NCBI GenBank assembly: GCA_003228685.1
Contig: QIFC01000076.1
Coordinates: 1-32,627, forward strand
Length of the DNA stretch: 32,627 nt
Direction: 5' to 3'
Source: Chloroflexota bacterium
GTDB taxonomy: Bacteria > Chloroflexota > Dehalococcoidia > DSTF01 > RBG-16-68-14
The notes under the pieces are model-generated. The model did not search any database. It was not told the origin of the DNA and saw only the letters and a program-made list of their open reading frames with translations. Shown here piece after piece: positions 14,938 through 22,170 of the stretch (the stretch's first letter is position 1; every line of letters starts with the position of its first letter). The position numbers were made by a program, and so were the translations under genes.

Positions 14938-15204
14938 ATGGCAGAAGCACCCACGCTGGAAGTCGAACCGTCTCTCATGGGTTCGCTGGAACTCGACAGC
15001 GGAGACGTTCCCTACGCCAACCTCGAACAAGTAGCCGCCATCCCCGTCCGCCTGCGCGTCGCCGATGTCGAGTACACCTACGAACGCAGCTTCCCCATCC
15101 GAGGCCACTCCGCAGTCTTGCCCGATGCGATCGCGGAACTGGAAGAGGGCCGGCGCGTCATCGTGGCGGAACGGCAAGAGCGCTACCTCGTCTATCTTAC
15201 GTAG
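14938..15204 (+). CDS. Hypothetical protein, 88 aa
   Basis: No family recognised. The protein is acidic and predicted beta-rich: SLMGSLELDSGDVPYANLEQ, then VRLRVADVEYTYERSFPIRG, and it ends RRVIVAERQERYLVYLT. There are no cysteines and no membrane segment. It is separated by only two bases from the next small gene, so they form a pair. A weak GGAATGAGG upstream could serve as ribosome binding site. Confidence 0.6.
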   Translation: MAEAPTLEVEPSLMGSLELDSGDVPYANLEQVAAIPVRLRVADVEYTYERSFPIRGHSAVLPDAIAELEEGRRVIVAERQERYLVYLT

Positions 15205-15206
15205 CG

Positions 15207-15398
15207 TTGGCAACCTCCAAGCCCCGCAAACAGAACCCTCCCCACGTAAAGCTCTTTCGCGCGAACTGCTCCTCCTGCGACCGTCACTATGAGGGCAACT
15301 TCCCCATGTGGGTGCAGATCGGAGACTTCTCCTGCATCTGCGGCCAGACCGTTCCCGCTCCGCTCATCATCAATGAAGGACCCCTGGGAGAGGACTGA
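15207..15398 (+). CDS. Small zinc-ribbon-like protein, 63 aa, TTG start
   Basis: Begins at TTG 15207, two bases after the previous stop, so translation is probably coupled. It has a CSSC pair (residues ~21-24) and a CICG pair (~43-45), spaced like a small zinc ribbon: FRANCSSCDRHYEGNFPMW, then GDFSCICGQTVPAPLI. The N-terminus is basic (SKPRKQNPPHVK), so nucleic-acid binding is possible. No named family recognised. Confidence 0.6.
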   Translation: MATSKPRKQNPPHVKLFRANCSSCDRHYEGNFPMWVQIGDFSCICGQTVPAPLIINEGPLGED

Positions 15399-15464
15399 TC
15401 TCCAGACTCGGATCAGTGCTACAATAGGCCAATCAACGACGGGCAACCGCAAGGAGACTTCCGC

Positions 15465-15752
15465 ATGGCAACGTATATCTTCCTCAGCACGCTGACGGAT
15501 GAGGGCCGCAAGACGATCAAGGGCCGCCCCGAGCGTATCCAGGAGGTCAACAAGGAGATCGAGGCGATGGGCGCCAAGGTCGTCGATCAGTACGCCGTCC
15601 TCGGAGGCTACGACTTCATCTCAGTGGTCGAGGCGCTCGACAACGAGACCGTCGCGCGCATCTCGGTCGAGCTTGGCGCGCGCGGCACCGTTCAGATCAC
15701 GACCCTCCCGGCCATCCCCATCCCCCACTTCATCGAACGCCTGAAGGCCTAA
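15465..15752 (+). CDS. GYD domain protein
   Basis: A 95-residue protein of the GYD family (PF08734), an alpha-beta barrel-like domain of unknown function. The name motif is visible in VLGGYDFISVVEA (residues ~46-58). It is preceded by the TDEGRKTIKGRPERIQEVN helix and followed by TVQITTLPAIPIPHF. An AAGGAGA ribosome binding site stands 6-8 bases before the ATG, and TACAAT at 15420-15425 is a possible -10. It ends 26 bases before the cytidylate-kinase-like gene, suggesting one operon through plsY and the SDR gene. Confidence 0.9.
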   Translation: MATYIFLSTLTDEGRKTIKGRPERIQEVNKEIEAMGAKVVDQYAVLGGYDFISVVEALDNETVARISVELGARGTVQITTLPAIPIPHFIERLKA

Positions 15753-15778
15753 CGCCCCAGCAGCAAGGAGGTGGCTGC

Positions 15779-16480
15779 ATGGCCATCGTCACGCTCTCCG
15801 GCCAGATTGGCGCCAACGCGCGCGACATCGGCAGGCTCGTAGCCAGACGTCTCGCCATCGACTACGTCGACCAGGAGATCCTCATCGAAGCGGCGCGCGA
15901 GTTAGGCGTCCCGATGGAGTCGATCGTCTCTCATGACGAACGCACCGAGACGCTAAGCGAGCGCCTCGCCCACATGGTGACGAACTTCCTAGAGCGCTCT
16001 GCCGCCGCCGGCGCGGCCGACCCAATGCTTGGGGGCGCCGGCGGCCTGGACATGGTCCTCAGTCAGACTTACTCGGAGGCTGCCGCCGGCATGGACGACG
16101 TCTCCGACGACGACTACGTCCAGACCTTGGCCAACCTCATTCAGGACGTGGCCGAGCACGACAACGTAGTACTCATCGGGCGCGGCAGCCAGGTCGTCCT
16201 GCGCGAACATCCGAACGCTACTCACGTCCTCATCGTCGCGCCGGAGGAGTTGCGCATCGCAAACGTCGCGCAGCGTGATGGTATCTCAACCAAGGAAGCG
16301 GAGAAGATCGCGCGCGGACAAGAGAAAGGCCGCGTCAGCTTCCACCAGAAGTTCTTCAAGATCGAGGTCAACGACCCATCCCACTACCACCTCGCGCTCA
16401 ACGTCGGGAGGCTGACACAGGACCAAGTCGTCTCACTGATCGCGGACACGGCGCAACTTCCCGCTCCGGATGATGCCTAG
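15779..16480 (+). CDS. Cytidylate kinase-like family protein
   Basis: A 233-residue P-loop protein of the cytidylate-kinase-like family (PF13189). The N-terminus MAIVTLSGQIGANARDIGRLVARRL is a degenerate Walker A: the typical GxGxGK/S is replaced by SGQIGANAR. Next is VDQEILIEAARELGV, a middle segment with VVLIGRGSQVVLRE, and a C-terminal part HQKFFKIEVNDPSHYHLALN. The last element (DPxxYxLxxN) is the family's best mark. The real substrate is not known. The start is supported by AAGGAGG 7 bases upstream. Confidence 0.88.
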   Translation: MAIVTLSGQIGANARDIGRLVARRLAIDYVDQEILIEAARELGVPMESIVSHDERTETLSERLAHMVTNFLERSAAAGAADPMLGGAGGLDMVLSQTYSEAAAGMDDVSDDDYVQTLANLIQDVAEHDNVVLIGRGSQVVLREHPNATHVLIVAPEELRIANVAQRDGISTKEAEKIARGQEKGRVSFHQKFFKIEVNDPSHYHLALNVGRLTQDQVVSLIADTAQLPAPDDA

Positions 16481-16504
16481 TGGCCACTGCGCACGGCTGA
16501 GCGT

Positions 16505-17158
16505 ATGCGCGCCATCCGTACCATCATCGGAAGTTATCTGGTAGCTAGCATCCCCGTTGCCTACATTACGGGACGCCTCCTCAGCGGCATCGACCTTCGC
16601 GAACAAGGCAGCGGCAACGTCGGCGCGTCGAACATCTGGCAGAGCGCCAACAACGCAGCGGTCGTGCCAGTCGGCCTCGCCGAAATCGGCCAGGGCCTCC
16701 TCGGCCCGGCCATCGCTATCTACTCTGGGCTCGGCCCCGGAACGCAGGCTGCCGCCGGGGTTGCCGCCGTCGCCGGCCACAACTGGTCGCCACTGCTACG
16801 CTTTGCAGGCGGGCGCGGCGTCGCTCACGCCATCGGCGTCATGCTCGCGATCTCACGACAGGCGCTCGGCGCCTTCATCGTCATCTCGCTGATCGGCGTG
16901 CGCGTGCGGGCCATACCGCAGTTCGTGGGCCTTGGCGTCCTCTCCGCGCCCGTCGTCGCCAAGCTCACACGCCAGCCCGCCGAGATCGTCGCTGGGCTGG
17001 CCGCCATCGCCGCCCTGATCTTCGCGAAACGTCTCATGGCGAACGAGCCGCCCCCGACCGATGCCGATCGTGGGCAGGTGCTGATCAACCGTCTGCTGTA
17101 TGATCGCGATACCAGCGATAGAGATATCTGGATAACGCGCGGCGCTGCCCATAGCTAG
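16505..17158 (+). CDS. plsY: Glycerol-3-phosphate acyltransferase PlsY
   Basis: Transfers the acyl group from acyl-phosphate to glycerol 3-phosphate, the first step of membrane phospholipid synthesis; a multi-pass membrane protein. It has 217 residues. Family motifs are SIPVAYITGRLLSGIDLREQGSGNVGASNIW (given here in two parts: SIPVAYITGRL and GSGNVGASN, the phosphate-binding site) and GHNWSPLLRFAGGRGVAHA. The C-terminal ~35 residues after the last membrane segment are hydrophilic and longer than in short PlsY forms. It follows the kinase-like gene by 24 bases and is followed after 10 bases by the SDR gene. The partner PlsX is not in the window. Confidence 0.92.
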   Translation: MRAIRTIIGSYLVASIPVAYITGRLLSGIDLREQGSGNVGASNIWQSANNAAVVPVGLAEIGQGLLGPAIAIYSGLGPGTQAAAGVAAVAGHNWSPLLRFAGGRGVAHAIGVMLAISRQALGAFIVISLIGVRVRAIPQFVGLGVLSAPVVAKLTRQPAEIVAGLAAIAALIFAKRLMANEPPPTDADRGQVLINRLLYDRDTSDRDIWITRGAAHS

Positions 17159-17168
17159 GAGGACCATC

Positions 17169-18029
17169 GTGGAGGAATTCAAGGACGGGACTGCCGTCAT
17201 CACCGGCGCCGCCAGCGGCATCGGTTACGCGCTGGCCGCGCGGTTCGGCGCCGAGGGCATGAACGTCGTCATGGCGGACGTCGAGGAGCCTGCGTTGGAG
17301 GCGGCGCACAACAAGCTCAGCGACCTCGGCGTGAACACCATCGCCGTCAAGGCCGACGTCTCCCGACTCGAGCAGATCCAAGCGCTGGCAGATAGAGCCT
17401 ACGACGAGTTTGGCGCCGTCGACGTGCTCTGCAACAACGCGGGCGTGAGCGGTGGGAGCATCAAGCCGCTCTGGGAACAGCCTACGAACGACTGGAACTG
17501 GGTGATGGGTGTCAATCTCTGGGGCGTTATCCACGGCATCCAGGCCTTCATGCCGCGCATGATCGCCCAAGGCACAGAGGGCCACGTTGTCAACACCGCC
17601 TCAACCATGGGGCTCTTGCAGGGCTCCGGCATCTACGGCGTGACGAAGCACGCCGTCGTCGCTCTGTCGGAGGCGCTCTACCAGGAGCTGGCTGGGCTGG
17701 ATGCGAAGATCGGCGTATCCGTGCTCTGTCCCGGCGCCGTCGACACGAACGTCATGGATTCACAACGCAACAGGCCGGAGGACCTCCCCGGCGACGATCC
17801 TCCCGAGCACATACCAGAGGATGTCCAGCAGCGCATCGACTTCGTCCGCGGAATGTTGAAGGCTGGCTTCCCCCCATCAGACATGGCAGACGCCGTCTTC
17901 AACGGCATCAAGGAGCGGAAGCTCTACATCGTGCCCGCCCAACCTATGATCAAGGAAGCCATCCGTACTCGACTCGACAACGTTGCGAACGAGCGCAACC
18001 CGTCGACCACGGATAGCCTGCTCGGATAG
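17169..18029 (+). CDS. Short-chain dehydrogenase/reductase (SDR)
   Basis: A 286-residue classical SDR with an N-terminal Rossmann motif TGAASGIG (residues 12-19). An Asp after the second strand (VVMADVEEP) suggests NAD rather than NADP. NNAG lies near residue 89, and the catalytic Ser...YxxxK is in NTASTMGLLQGSGIYGVTK. The start is GTG 17169, chosen because AGGAGG lies 6 bases upstream, straddling the plsY stop. The C-terminal extension (DLPGDDPPEHIPEDVQQR, then ERKLYIVPAQPMIKEAI) is of the kind found in SDRs of the alcohol/steroid type. Substrate unknown. Confidence 0.92.
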   Translation: MEEFKDGTAVITGAASGIGYALAARFGAEGMNVVMADVEEPALEAAHNKLSDLGVNTIAVKADVSRLEQIQALADRAYDEFGAVDVLCNNAGVSGGSIKPLWEQPTNDWNWVMGVNLWGVIHGIQAFMPRMIAQGTEGHVVNTASTMGLLQGSGIYGVTKHAVVALSEALYQELAGLDAKIGVSVLCPGAVDTNVMDSQRNRPEDLPGDDPPEHIPEDVQQRIDFVRGMLKAGFPPSDMADAVFNGIKERKLYIVPAQPMIKEAIRTRLDNVANERNPSTTDSLLG

Positions 18030-18030
18030 C

Positions 18031-18819
18031 CTACGCGCCCTTCCTCGCAACGAATACCATTTCTGGGCTCGTGTCACCGAACGGTGCCCCAAAACAATCG
18101 CCAAACACGTCCTCGACCTCGAACCCGCATCGCGCCAGCAGGTGCTCCATCTCGTATCGGAACACGTAGCGCAACCGCAGCCCGCGGTACACTTTCGAAA
18201 CCACCACGCCGTCATCGTCCAGCTCTTCGTCAATGAACGTCGACTTCAGCTCCTGGCTGGCTGGATAATAGTCGCGCGTCTCCCAAGCCTTCACAACGCT
18301 CGCTGTATCAGGGCTGACGTAGTCGTCCCGCCGTCGCTGGAGCCCGCCCCGCTTCGCGCCGAGCCACTGCCCCATCACGACGATGTCCGGATTGAACAGA
18401 TCGAGCGCCAGGCGGCCCCCGGGCGCCAGGTGCCGGTGGACGCACTCCAGGCAAGCGATCTGGTCCGCGACCGTCAGCAGGTGTTGGAACGATCTGAATG
18501 GGATGCAGATCAGCCCGAACTTCTCCGGTAGAACGAACGCCTGCATATCGCCCTGCACCCAGCGCACGTTCGCCAGTTCCCCGCTCTTCTCCGCCGCCTG
18601 CGCCAGCATCGACTCCGACAGATCGAGACCGACGACTCGAATGCCGGCGCGCGCGATCGGGATCGCGATCCGGCCTGTTCCCGTCGCCAGCTCCAGCACC
18701 GGATGGCCTGCGGTGTCCGCTTCTTTGGCGAGGCCAAGGAAGAACTCGACGTCGCCCGGAACGCCCTGCGCCCGCGCATCGTAGACCTCGGGCTCGTAGA
18801 AGTCTTCCGTGTTAGACAC
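18031..18819 (-). CDS. Class I SAM-dependent methyltransferase
   Basis: A 262-residue cytoplasmic methyltransferase. Motif I, VLELATGTGRIAIPIARAG, and the acidic end of the next strand, VVGLDLSESML, are clear; WVQGDMQAF and the APGGRLALDLFNPD region follow. The start is GTG 18819 (SNTEDFYEPEVYD), with GGAGG 6 bases upstream; it overlaps the end of the GNAT gene by 8 bases. Upstream ATG codons would add a basic stretch that is only the acetyltransferase gene's frame. The substrate cannot be predicted. It ends head-to-head with the SDR gene, one base apart. Confidence 0.9.
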   Translation of the reverse strand: MSNTEDFYEPEVYDARAQGVPGDVEFFLGLAKEADTAGHPVLELATGTGRIAIPIARAGIRVVGLDLSESMLAQAAEKSGELANVRWVQGDMQAFVLPEKFGLICIPFRSFQHLLTVADQIACLECVHRHLAPGGRLALDLFNPDIVVMGQWLGAKRGGLQRRRDDYVSPDTASVVKAWETRDYYPASQELKSTFIDEELDDDGVVVSKVYRGLRLRYVFRYEMEHLLARCGFEVEDVFGDCFGAPFGDTSPEMVFVARKGA

Positions 18820-19378
18820 GGGCAGCCTCCGCCTCCTCCGCGGCAACGTGCAGCGCATCATACTCGTGGCGCAAGATCGCCATCACGATGCTATCCCAGT
18901 AGCGGCCTTCCGCGTAATAGTGCTGGCGTAGCCTTCCCTCTTCCTGGAAGCCGCACTTCAAGTAGCACGCGTACGCCCTGCCGTTTTCCTCGAACACATG
19001 CAGCCAGATCCGGTTGAGGTTCATGTCATGGAACCCGAAGCGCAGCAGCGTGAGGATTGCGTCCGTGCCGTAGCCCGCGCCCCAGTAGTCCTTCTCGCCG
19101 ATCATCACGCCCAGCCCAGCCTTACGGTCCTCTGGCCTGACCTCGGTCAGGTCCAGATTGCCAATGTGGACGCCGTCCTTCGTTTCGATCGCCATCCGCA
19201 CCCCCGTTTCGAAGCTATTTGGCGGCCCGCTCTCCAACCAGTTCGCCTCGTCCTTGCGCGATAGCGGATAACGCGCGGCAAGGTTGCGCGTGACCTCACG
19301 GTCGTTGATCCACTTGTAAACGCGCTCAAGGTCCGTCGCTTCAAGCGGCCTCAGTATCGTCAGCTTTCCTTCCAGCAT
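18812..19378 (-). CDS. GNAT N-acetyltransferase (RimJ/RimL type), second of two
   Basis: A 188-residue acetyltransferase of the RimJ/RimL class. It shows the LRPLEATDLERVYKWINDREV start, EDRKAGLGVMIGEKDYWGAGYGTDAI (the acetyl-CoA pyrophosphate loop GxGYGTDA region), NLNRIWLHVFEENGRAYACYLKCGF and EGRLRQHYYAEGRYWDSI. It is a clear paralogue of the gene 12 bases upstream (19391-19936), sharing long blocks. The likely acceptor is an amine of a small molecule, peptide or protein N-terminus; it is not known. It is cotranscribed with the methyltransferase. Confidence 0.92.
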   Translation of the reverse strand: MLEGKLTILRPLEATDLERVYKWINDREVTRNLAARYPLSRKDEANWLESGPPNSFETGVRMAIETKDGVHIGNLDLTEVRPEDRKAGLGVMIGEKDYWGAGYGTDAILTLLRFGFHDMNLNRIWLHVFEENGRAYACYLKCGFQEEGRLRQHYYAEGRYWDSIVMAILRHEYDALHVAAEEAEAARV

Positions 19379-19390
19379 CGATCTTCCCTT

Positions 19391-19936
19391 CTAACTATCT
19401 CCATTGCGAACTTCCGCGAACTCGGTCTCCAGGACGCCCATCATGACCACGTCGTAGTAGCGGCCGTCCTGGTAGACCTCCTGTCGGAGCCGGCCCTCCT
19501 CGCGGAAGCCGCACTTCTGGTATAACCCGATCGCGCGCTCGTTGTCCGCGAACACGTGCAACCAGACGCGATGCAGGTTCATCTCATCGAACGCGAACGA
19601 CAGCAGCGTCTTGATCGCGTCCGTGCCGTACCCGTTCGACCAATGGTCCTTCTCCCCGATCATGATGCCTAACCCCGCCTTGCGATCCTCAGGATTGACC
19701 CGGTGTAAATTGATCCCGCCGATGTGCTTGCCATCCGTTGTGTCGATGGCGAGACGCACACCGCCGAAGCTGTTGGTTGGTTCATCGTCGATCCATTGCT
19801 GCTCAGCTTTTCGGGACACCGGGTAGCGCAGCGACGTCAACCAGAGCGTCACCTCGCGGTCGTTCACCCACTTGTAGGCGTCCTCTAGGTCTCCAGGTTC
19901 CATCGCCCGCAGCCGTACCAGCGTTCCTTCTAGCAT
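19391..19936 (-). CDS. GNAT N-acetyltransferase (RimJ/RimL type), first of two
   Basis: A 181-residue acetyltransferase from ATG 19936, supported by CAGGAGG 6 bases upstream. The longer reading frame reaching 20041 only covers the leader hairpin. Family features are LRAMEPGDLEDAYKWVNDREV, EDRKAGLGIMIGEKDHWSNGYGTDAI, NLHRVWLHVFADNERAIGLYQKCGF and EGRLRQEVYQDGRYYD. Compared with its downstream paralogue the acetyl-CoA site is the same, but residues in the substrate-facing N-terminal part differ (TLWLTSLRYPVSR vs TRNLAARYPLSR), suggesting a different acceptor. It is preceded by a 200-base leader with its own promoter and a terminator-like hairpin. Confidence 0.92.
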   Translation of the reverse strand: MLEGTLVRLRAMEPGDLEDAYKWVNDREVTLWLTSLRYPVSRKAEQQWIDDEPTNSFGGVRLAIDTTDGKHIGGINLHRVNPEDRKAGLGIMIGEKDHWSNGYGTDAIKTLLSFAFDEMNLHRVWLHVFADNERAIGLYQKCGFREEGRLRQEVYQDGRYYDVVMMGVLETEFAEVRNGDS

Positions 19937-19950
19937 GATTGCCTCCTGAT

Positions 19951-19987
19951 AAAACGCAAAGGGCCCGTCACATCTGCGACGGGCCTT
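19951..19987 (-). terminator. Terminator-like hairpin in the leader of the GNAT operon
   Basis: On the minus strand GGCCCGTC and GACGGGCC form an 8-bp GC-rich stem with an 8-nt loop, followed by CTTTGCGTTTT, 15 bases before the GNAT start. It stands between the operon's promoter and first gene, so it may act as an attenuator rather than an end-of-gene terminator. Confidence 0.55.
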
Positions 19988-20012
19988 CGTTCCTGTTGCT
20001 TCCGATTTGTCT

Positions 20013-20120
20013 CTAGTTGGTGGCGGAACTCCTTGGCCCATGAGATGCAGCGGCTCGCGGCAGGCGACCGCATCGCGCTCCCGTATCGGCTCGGATCATC
20101 ATTACGTATAGTTCAGACAT
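20013..20120 (-). CDS. Possible 35-codon leader ORF
   Basis: An ATG about 20 bases after the predicted transcription start, with GAGGG 9 bases upstream, opens a 35-codon frame starting MSELYVMMIRADTG. It ends 26 bases before the terminator-like hairpin. The position is that of a leader peptide. There is no run of a single amino acid's codons, so the signal it would sense is not apparent. It may not be translated. Confidence 0.25.
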   Translation of the reverse strand: MSELYVMMIRADTGARCGRLPRAAASHGPRSSATN

Positions 20121-20146
20121 CTTCTATATCCCTCGAATATTGAGCG

Positions 20147-20175
20147 ATACTACCACGCGGCCCCGCGAGCGTCAA
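20147..20175 (-). promoter_or_regulatory. Sigma-70-type promoter of the GNAT leader
   Basis: Minus strand TTGACG (20175-20170) and TAGTAT (20152-20147) with a 17-bp spacer. The predicted start near 20140 gives a leader of about 200 bases before the first GNAT gene. Confidence 0.65.
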
Positions 20176-20360
20176 TAGGGGCCGGCTGGCAGATTGCGGA
20201 GCGGTTGCTAGCTGCCTATAAGCGGCTAATCTACCCTTGGCCAGCGGAAGGAGCCGCGCGATGACGCGAAGCCCCCACGTAATTCCCCTCGTGATTCTCA
20301 TTACTGCGGATCAACGGGCGCATCAGTCGTTTGGAGAAGTAGATCCAGTAGGACGCCGAG

Positions 20361-20609
20361 ATGGCCATAGAGAAACTACAGCGACCATCATCGCCGGCCA
20401 CGCGACTCGCGCTCTGGTACATCGAGACGTACCGGGCGCGGGTGGCACACCGCCTGCGCGCAGCGTGCAGCTTCGAGCCGAGCTGCTCCGCGTAGGGACT
20501 GGCCGCCTACGAGAAGTACGGCTTCTTTCGCGCCACGGCGAAGACAGTCTGGAGACTGCTCCGCTGCAACCCGCTACGCGGCGCCACCGGCATCTACGAT
20601 CCGCCGTAA
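20361..20609 (+). pseudogene. yidD: YidD-like membrane insertion factor with in-frame TAG
   Basis: The reading frame from ATG 20361 (AGGA 7 bases upstream) to TAA 20607-20609 encodes 82 positions of a YidD protein, a small factor that helps YidC insert membrane proteins. The family signature is plain: CSFEPSCSA, then GLAAYEKYGFFRATAKTVWRLLRCNPL and YDPP. At codon 45 (20493-20495) there is TAG where the family has Tyr (SCSxY). A TAC-to-TAG change explains it and the frame is otherwise intact on both sides. It could be a nonsense mutation, a sequencing error, or, less likely, readthrough. It lies directly before the corrinoid adenosyltransferase gene; yidC is not in the window. Confidence 0.8.
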
Positions 20610-20627
20610 GCGCCCGCCTGCGCCGTG

Positions 20628-20633
20628 TATAAT
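20628..20633 (+). promoter_or_regulatory. -10 element of the corrinoid adenosyltransferase gene
   Basis: A perfect TATAAT lies 11 bases before the ATG at 20645, just after the yidD stop. The leader would be only about four bases, with no Shine-Dalgarno, so the mRNA would be nearly leaderless. No convincing -35 is seen. Confidence 0.45.
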
Positions 20634-20644
20634 GCACCCCAAGC

Positions 20645-21226
20645 ATGCCGAAGCCGCCCCGTAAGTCGAAACTCTACACCCGCGCCGGCGACGCCGGTAA
20701 GACGAGCCTCTTCGGCGGCAGGCGGGTTGCCAAGGACCATCCTCGCGTCGTCGCCTACGGCACGATCGACGAACTGAACTCCGTCCTCGGTGTCGCGATC
20801 TCCTTCGTTCGCCAACGATCGCTCATCGCGTCGCTGCACACGATCCAAAACGAACTCTTCAACATCGGCGCCGAACTCGCGAGCGACAAGCCTGTGCGGC
20901 GTCGCAAGACGCGCGCTGCTACGTTTGACCTCGCCGCGCACAGCACAGCCTACCTTGAGCAGCTCATCGACGAATACGACGCCAAAGTCCCACCACTCAA
21001 GACCTTTGTCCTGCCGTCCGGCTCGAGCGCGGCCGCCTCCATGCACCACGCCCGCACCGTCTGCCGGCGCGCCGAACGCAACGTCGTGACCCTTGCTCGC
21101 AAAGAGAAAGTCAACCCCGAGATTCTCGCCTACCTCAACCGCCTCAACGACCTCCTGTTCGCTCTCGCTCGTTACCTGAACAAGGCAGCGCGACGGCAAG
21201 AACTCCTCTGGGCGCAGGACTCGTAG
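20645..21226 (+). CDS. Corrinoid adenosyltransferase, PduO type
   Basis: Adds the 5'-deoxyadenosyl group of ATP to cob(I)alamin to make adenosylcobalamin. It has 193 residues, typical for the PduO/MMAB family. Marks are KLYTRAGDAGKTSLFGGRRVAKDHPRVVAYGTIDELNS (the ATP-binding TRxGDxGxTSLxGG and the DELN), then FVLPSGSSAAASMHHARTVCRRAER (with the RxxxRRAE motif) and YLNRLNDLLFALAR. No B12-dependent enzyme is in the window. The start is the ATG after TATAAT; upstream is the interrupted yidD. Confidence 0.95.
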   Translation: MPKPPRKSKLYTRAGDAGKTSLFGGRRVAKDHPRVVAYGTIDELNSVLGVAISFVRQRSLIASLHTIQNELFNIGAELASDKPVRRRKTRAATFDLAAHSTAYLEQLIDEYDAKVPPLKTFVLPSGSSAAASMHHARTVCRRAERNVVTLARKEKVNPEILAYLNRLNDLLFALARYLNKAARRQELLWAQDS

Positions 21227-21239
21227 CGGCGAGCCTCCA

Positions 21240-22022
21240 ATGATCCCGATTTCGGACAGCGTCCGCTCCCGTACGACGCCTTATGTCAACATCACGTTCA
21301 TCGCCATCAGCGTTCTCGTCTTCCTGTACCAGCTCACGTTGAGCACCGTTCCGGAATCACGTACGTTTCTCTCTGAGCTAGACCTGTTCTTCTTTGATTG
21401 GGGCAGCATCCCGGCTTGCCTCACCGATCGATTCGGCTTCGACCCAGAGACCAACCCGGACGCGCTCGCCTTCGTTTGTCCAGAAGGCGAGCGCGTCCTC
21501 GCCACACCGTTCACGTCAATGTTCCTCCACGGCGGCTGGCTCCATCTCATCGGCAACATGGTCTTCCTCTGGGTCTTCGGCGACAACGTGGAGGACGCCA
21601 TGGGCCACGCTCGCTACGTGGTCTTCTACGTTGTGGTTGGGCTGGCTGCCGGCGCGGCGCACATCTTCATGAACCAAAACGACATCATCCCGGCTATCGG
21701 CGCCAGCGGCGCCGTCGCCGGCGTGCTAGGCGCCTACCTGGTGCTCTACCCTCGCGCCACCGTCGCCGCCATCCTGCCAATCTTCATCCTGTTCTGGGTG
21801 CCATTCCGTGTGCCAGCCGTGTTGCTAATCGGATTCTGGTTCTTCCTCCAGCTCTTTAGCGGCATCGCAGCCATCACGGCGACGGACGTTACCGGCGCCG
21901 GCGGCGGCATCGCCTGGTTCGCCCACATCGGCGGCTTTGTTGCCGGCCTCGTGCTCGTCCGCGTGTTTACGGTGGGCCGTAGCCGGCGCGGCCGCCTGCG
22001 CGTGGTGCCTGGAGCCTGGTGA
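21240..22022 (+). CDS. Rhomboid family intramembrane serine protease
   Basis: A 260-residue multi-pass membrane protease. The catalytic serine is in IGASGAVAG (Ser156) and the catalytic histidine in WFAHIGGFVAG (His229), the rhomboid dyad. HGGWLHLIGNM (His97 to Asn106) forms the oxyanion/loop region. About six to seven membrane segments are visible, with a hydrophilic 45-residue insertion after the first one (residues ~45-90), which is common in the family in Chloroflexota and Actinobacteria. It begins 13 bases after the adenosyltransferase stop and ends in a basic tail. Confidence 0.94.
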   Translation: MIPISDSVRSRTTPYVNITFIAISVLVFLYQLTLSTVPESRTFLSELDLFFFDWGSIPACLTDRFGFDPETNPDALAFVCPEGERVLATPFTSMFLHGGWLHLIGNMVFLWVFGDNVEDAMGHARYVVFYVVVGLAAGAAHIFMNQNDIIPAIGASGAVAGVLGAYLVLYPRATVAAILPIFILFWVPFRVPAVLLIGFWFFLQLFSGIAAITATDVTGAGGGIAWFAHIGGFVAGLVLVRVFTVGRSRRGRLRVVPGAW

Positions 22023-22170
22023 CATCTTGACCATATCTCTGCTACTTTGTTAGGGTAGTGTTTGCAGCCAATCATCAACGCGAGCGGCAGGAGCTCGGGC
22101 GGAGCCAGCACATACTCGCTCCCGCTGGTGAGGCAGCAACGACGTAGCACTGGAGGAAGAGCTAACCATC

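Noticed and set aside
20493..20495. Amber codon in yidD as pyrrolysine or other recoding
   Set aside because: A single TAG replacing Tyr one base away, with no pyrrolysine genes seen here; mutation or error is simpler.
20261..20632. A reading frame with a good AAGGAG before ATG 20261, overlapping yidD
   Set aside because: After about 35 codons it runs through the yidD gene in another frame and becomes Arg-rich; the yidD frame carries the conserved protein.
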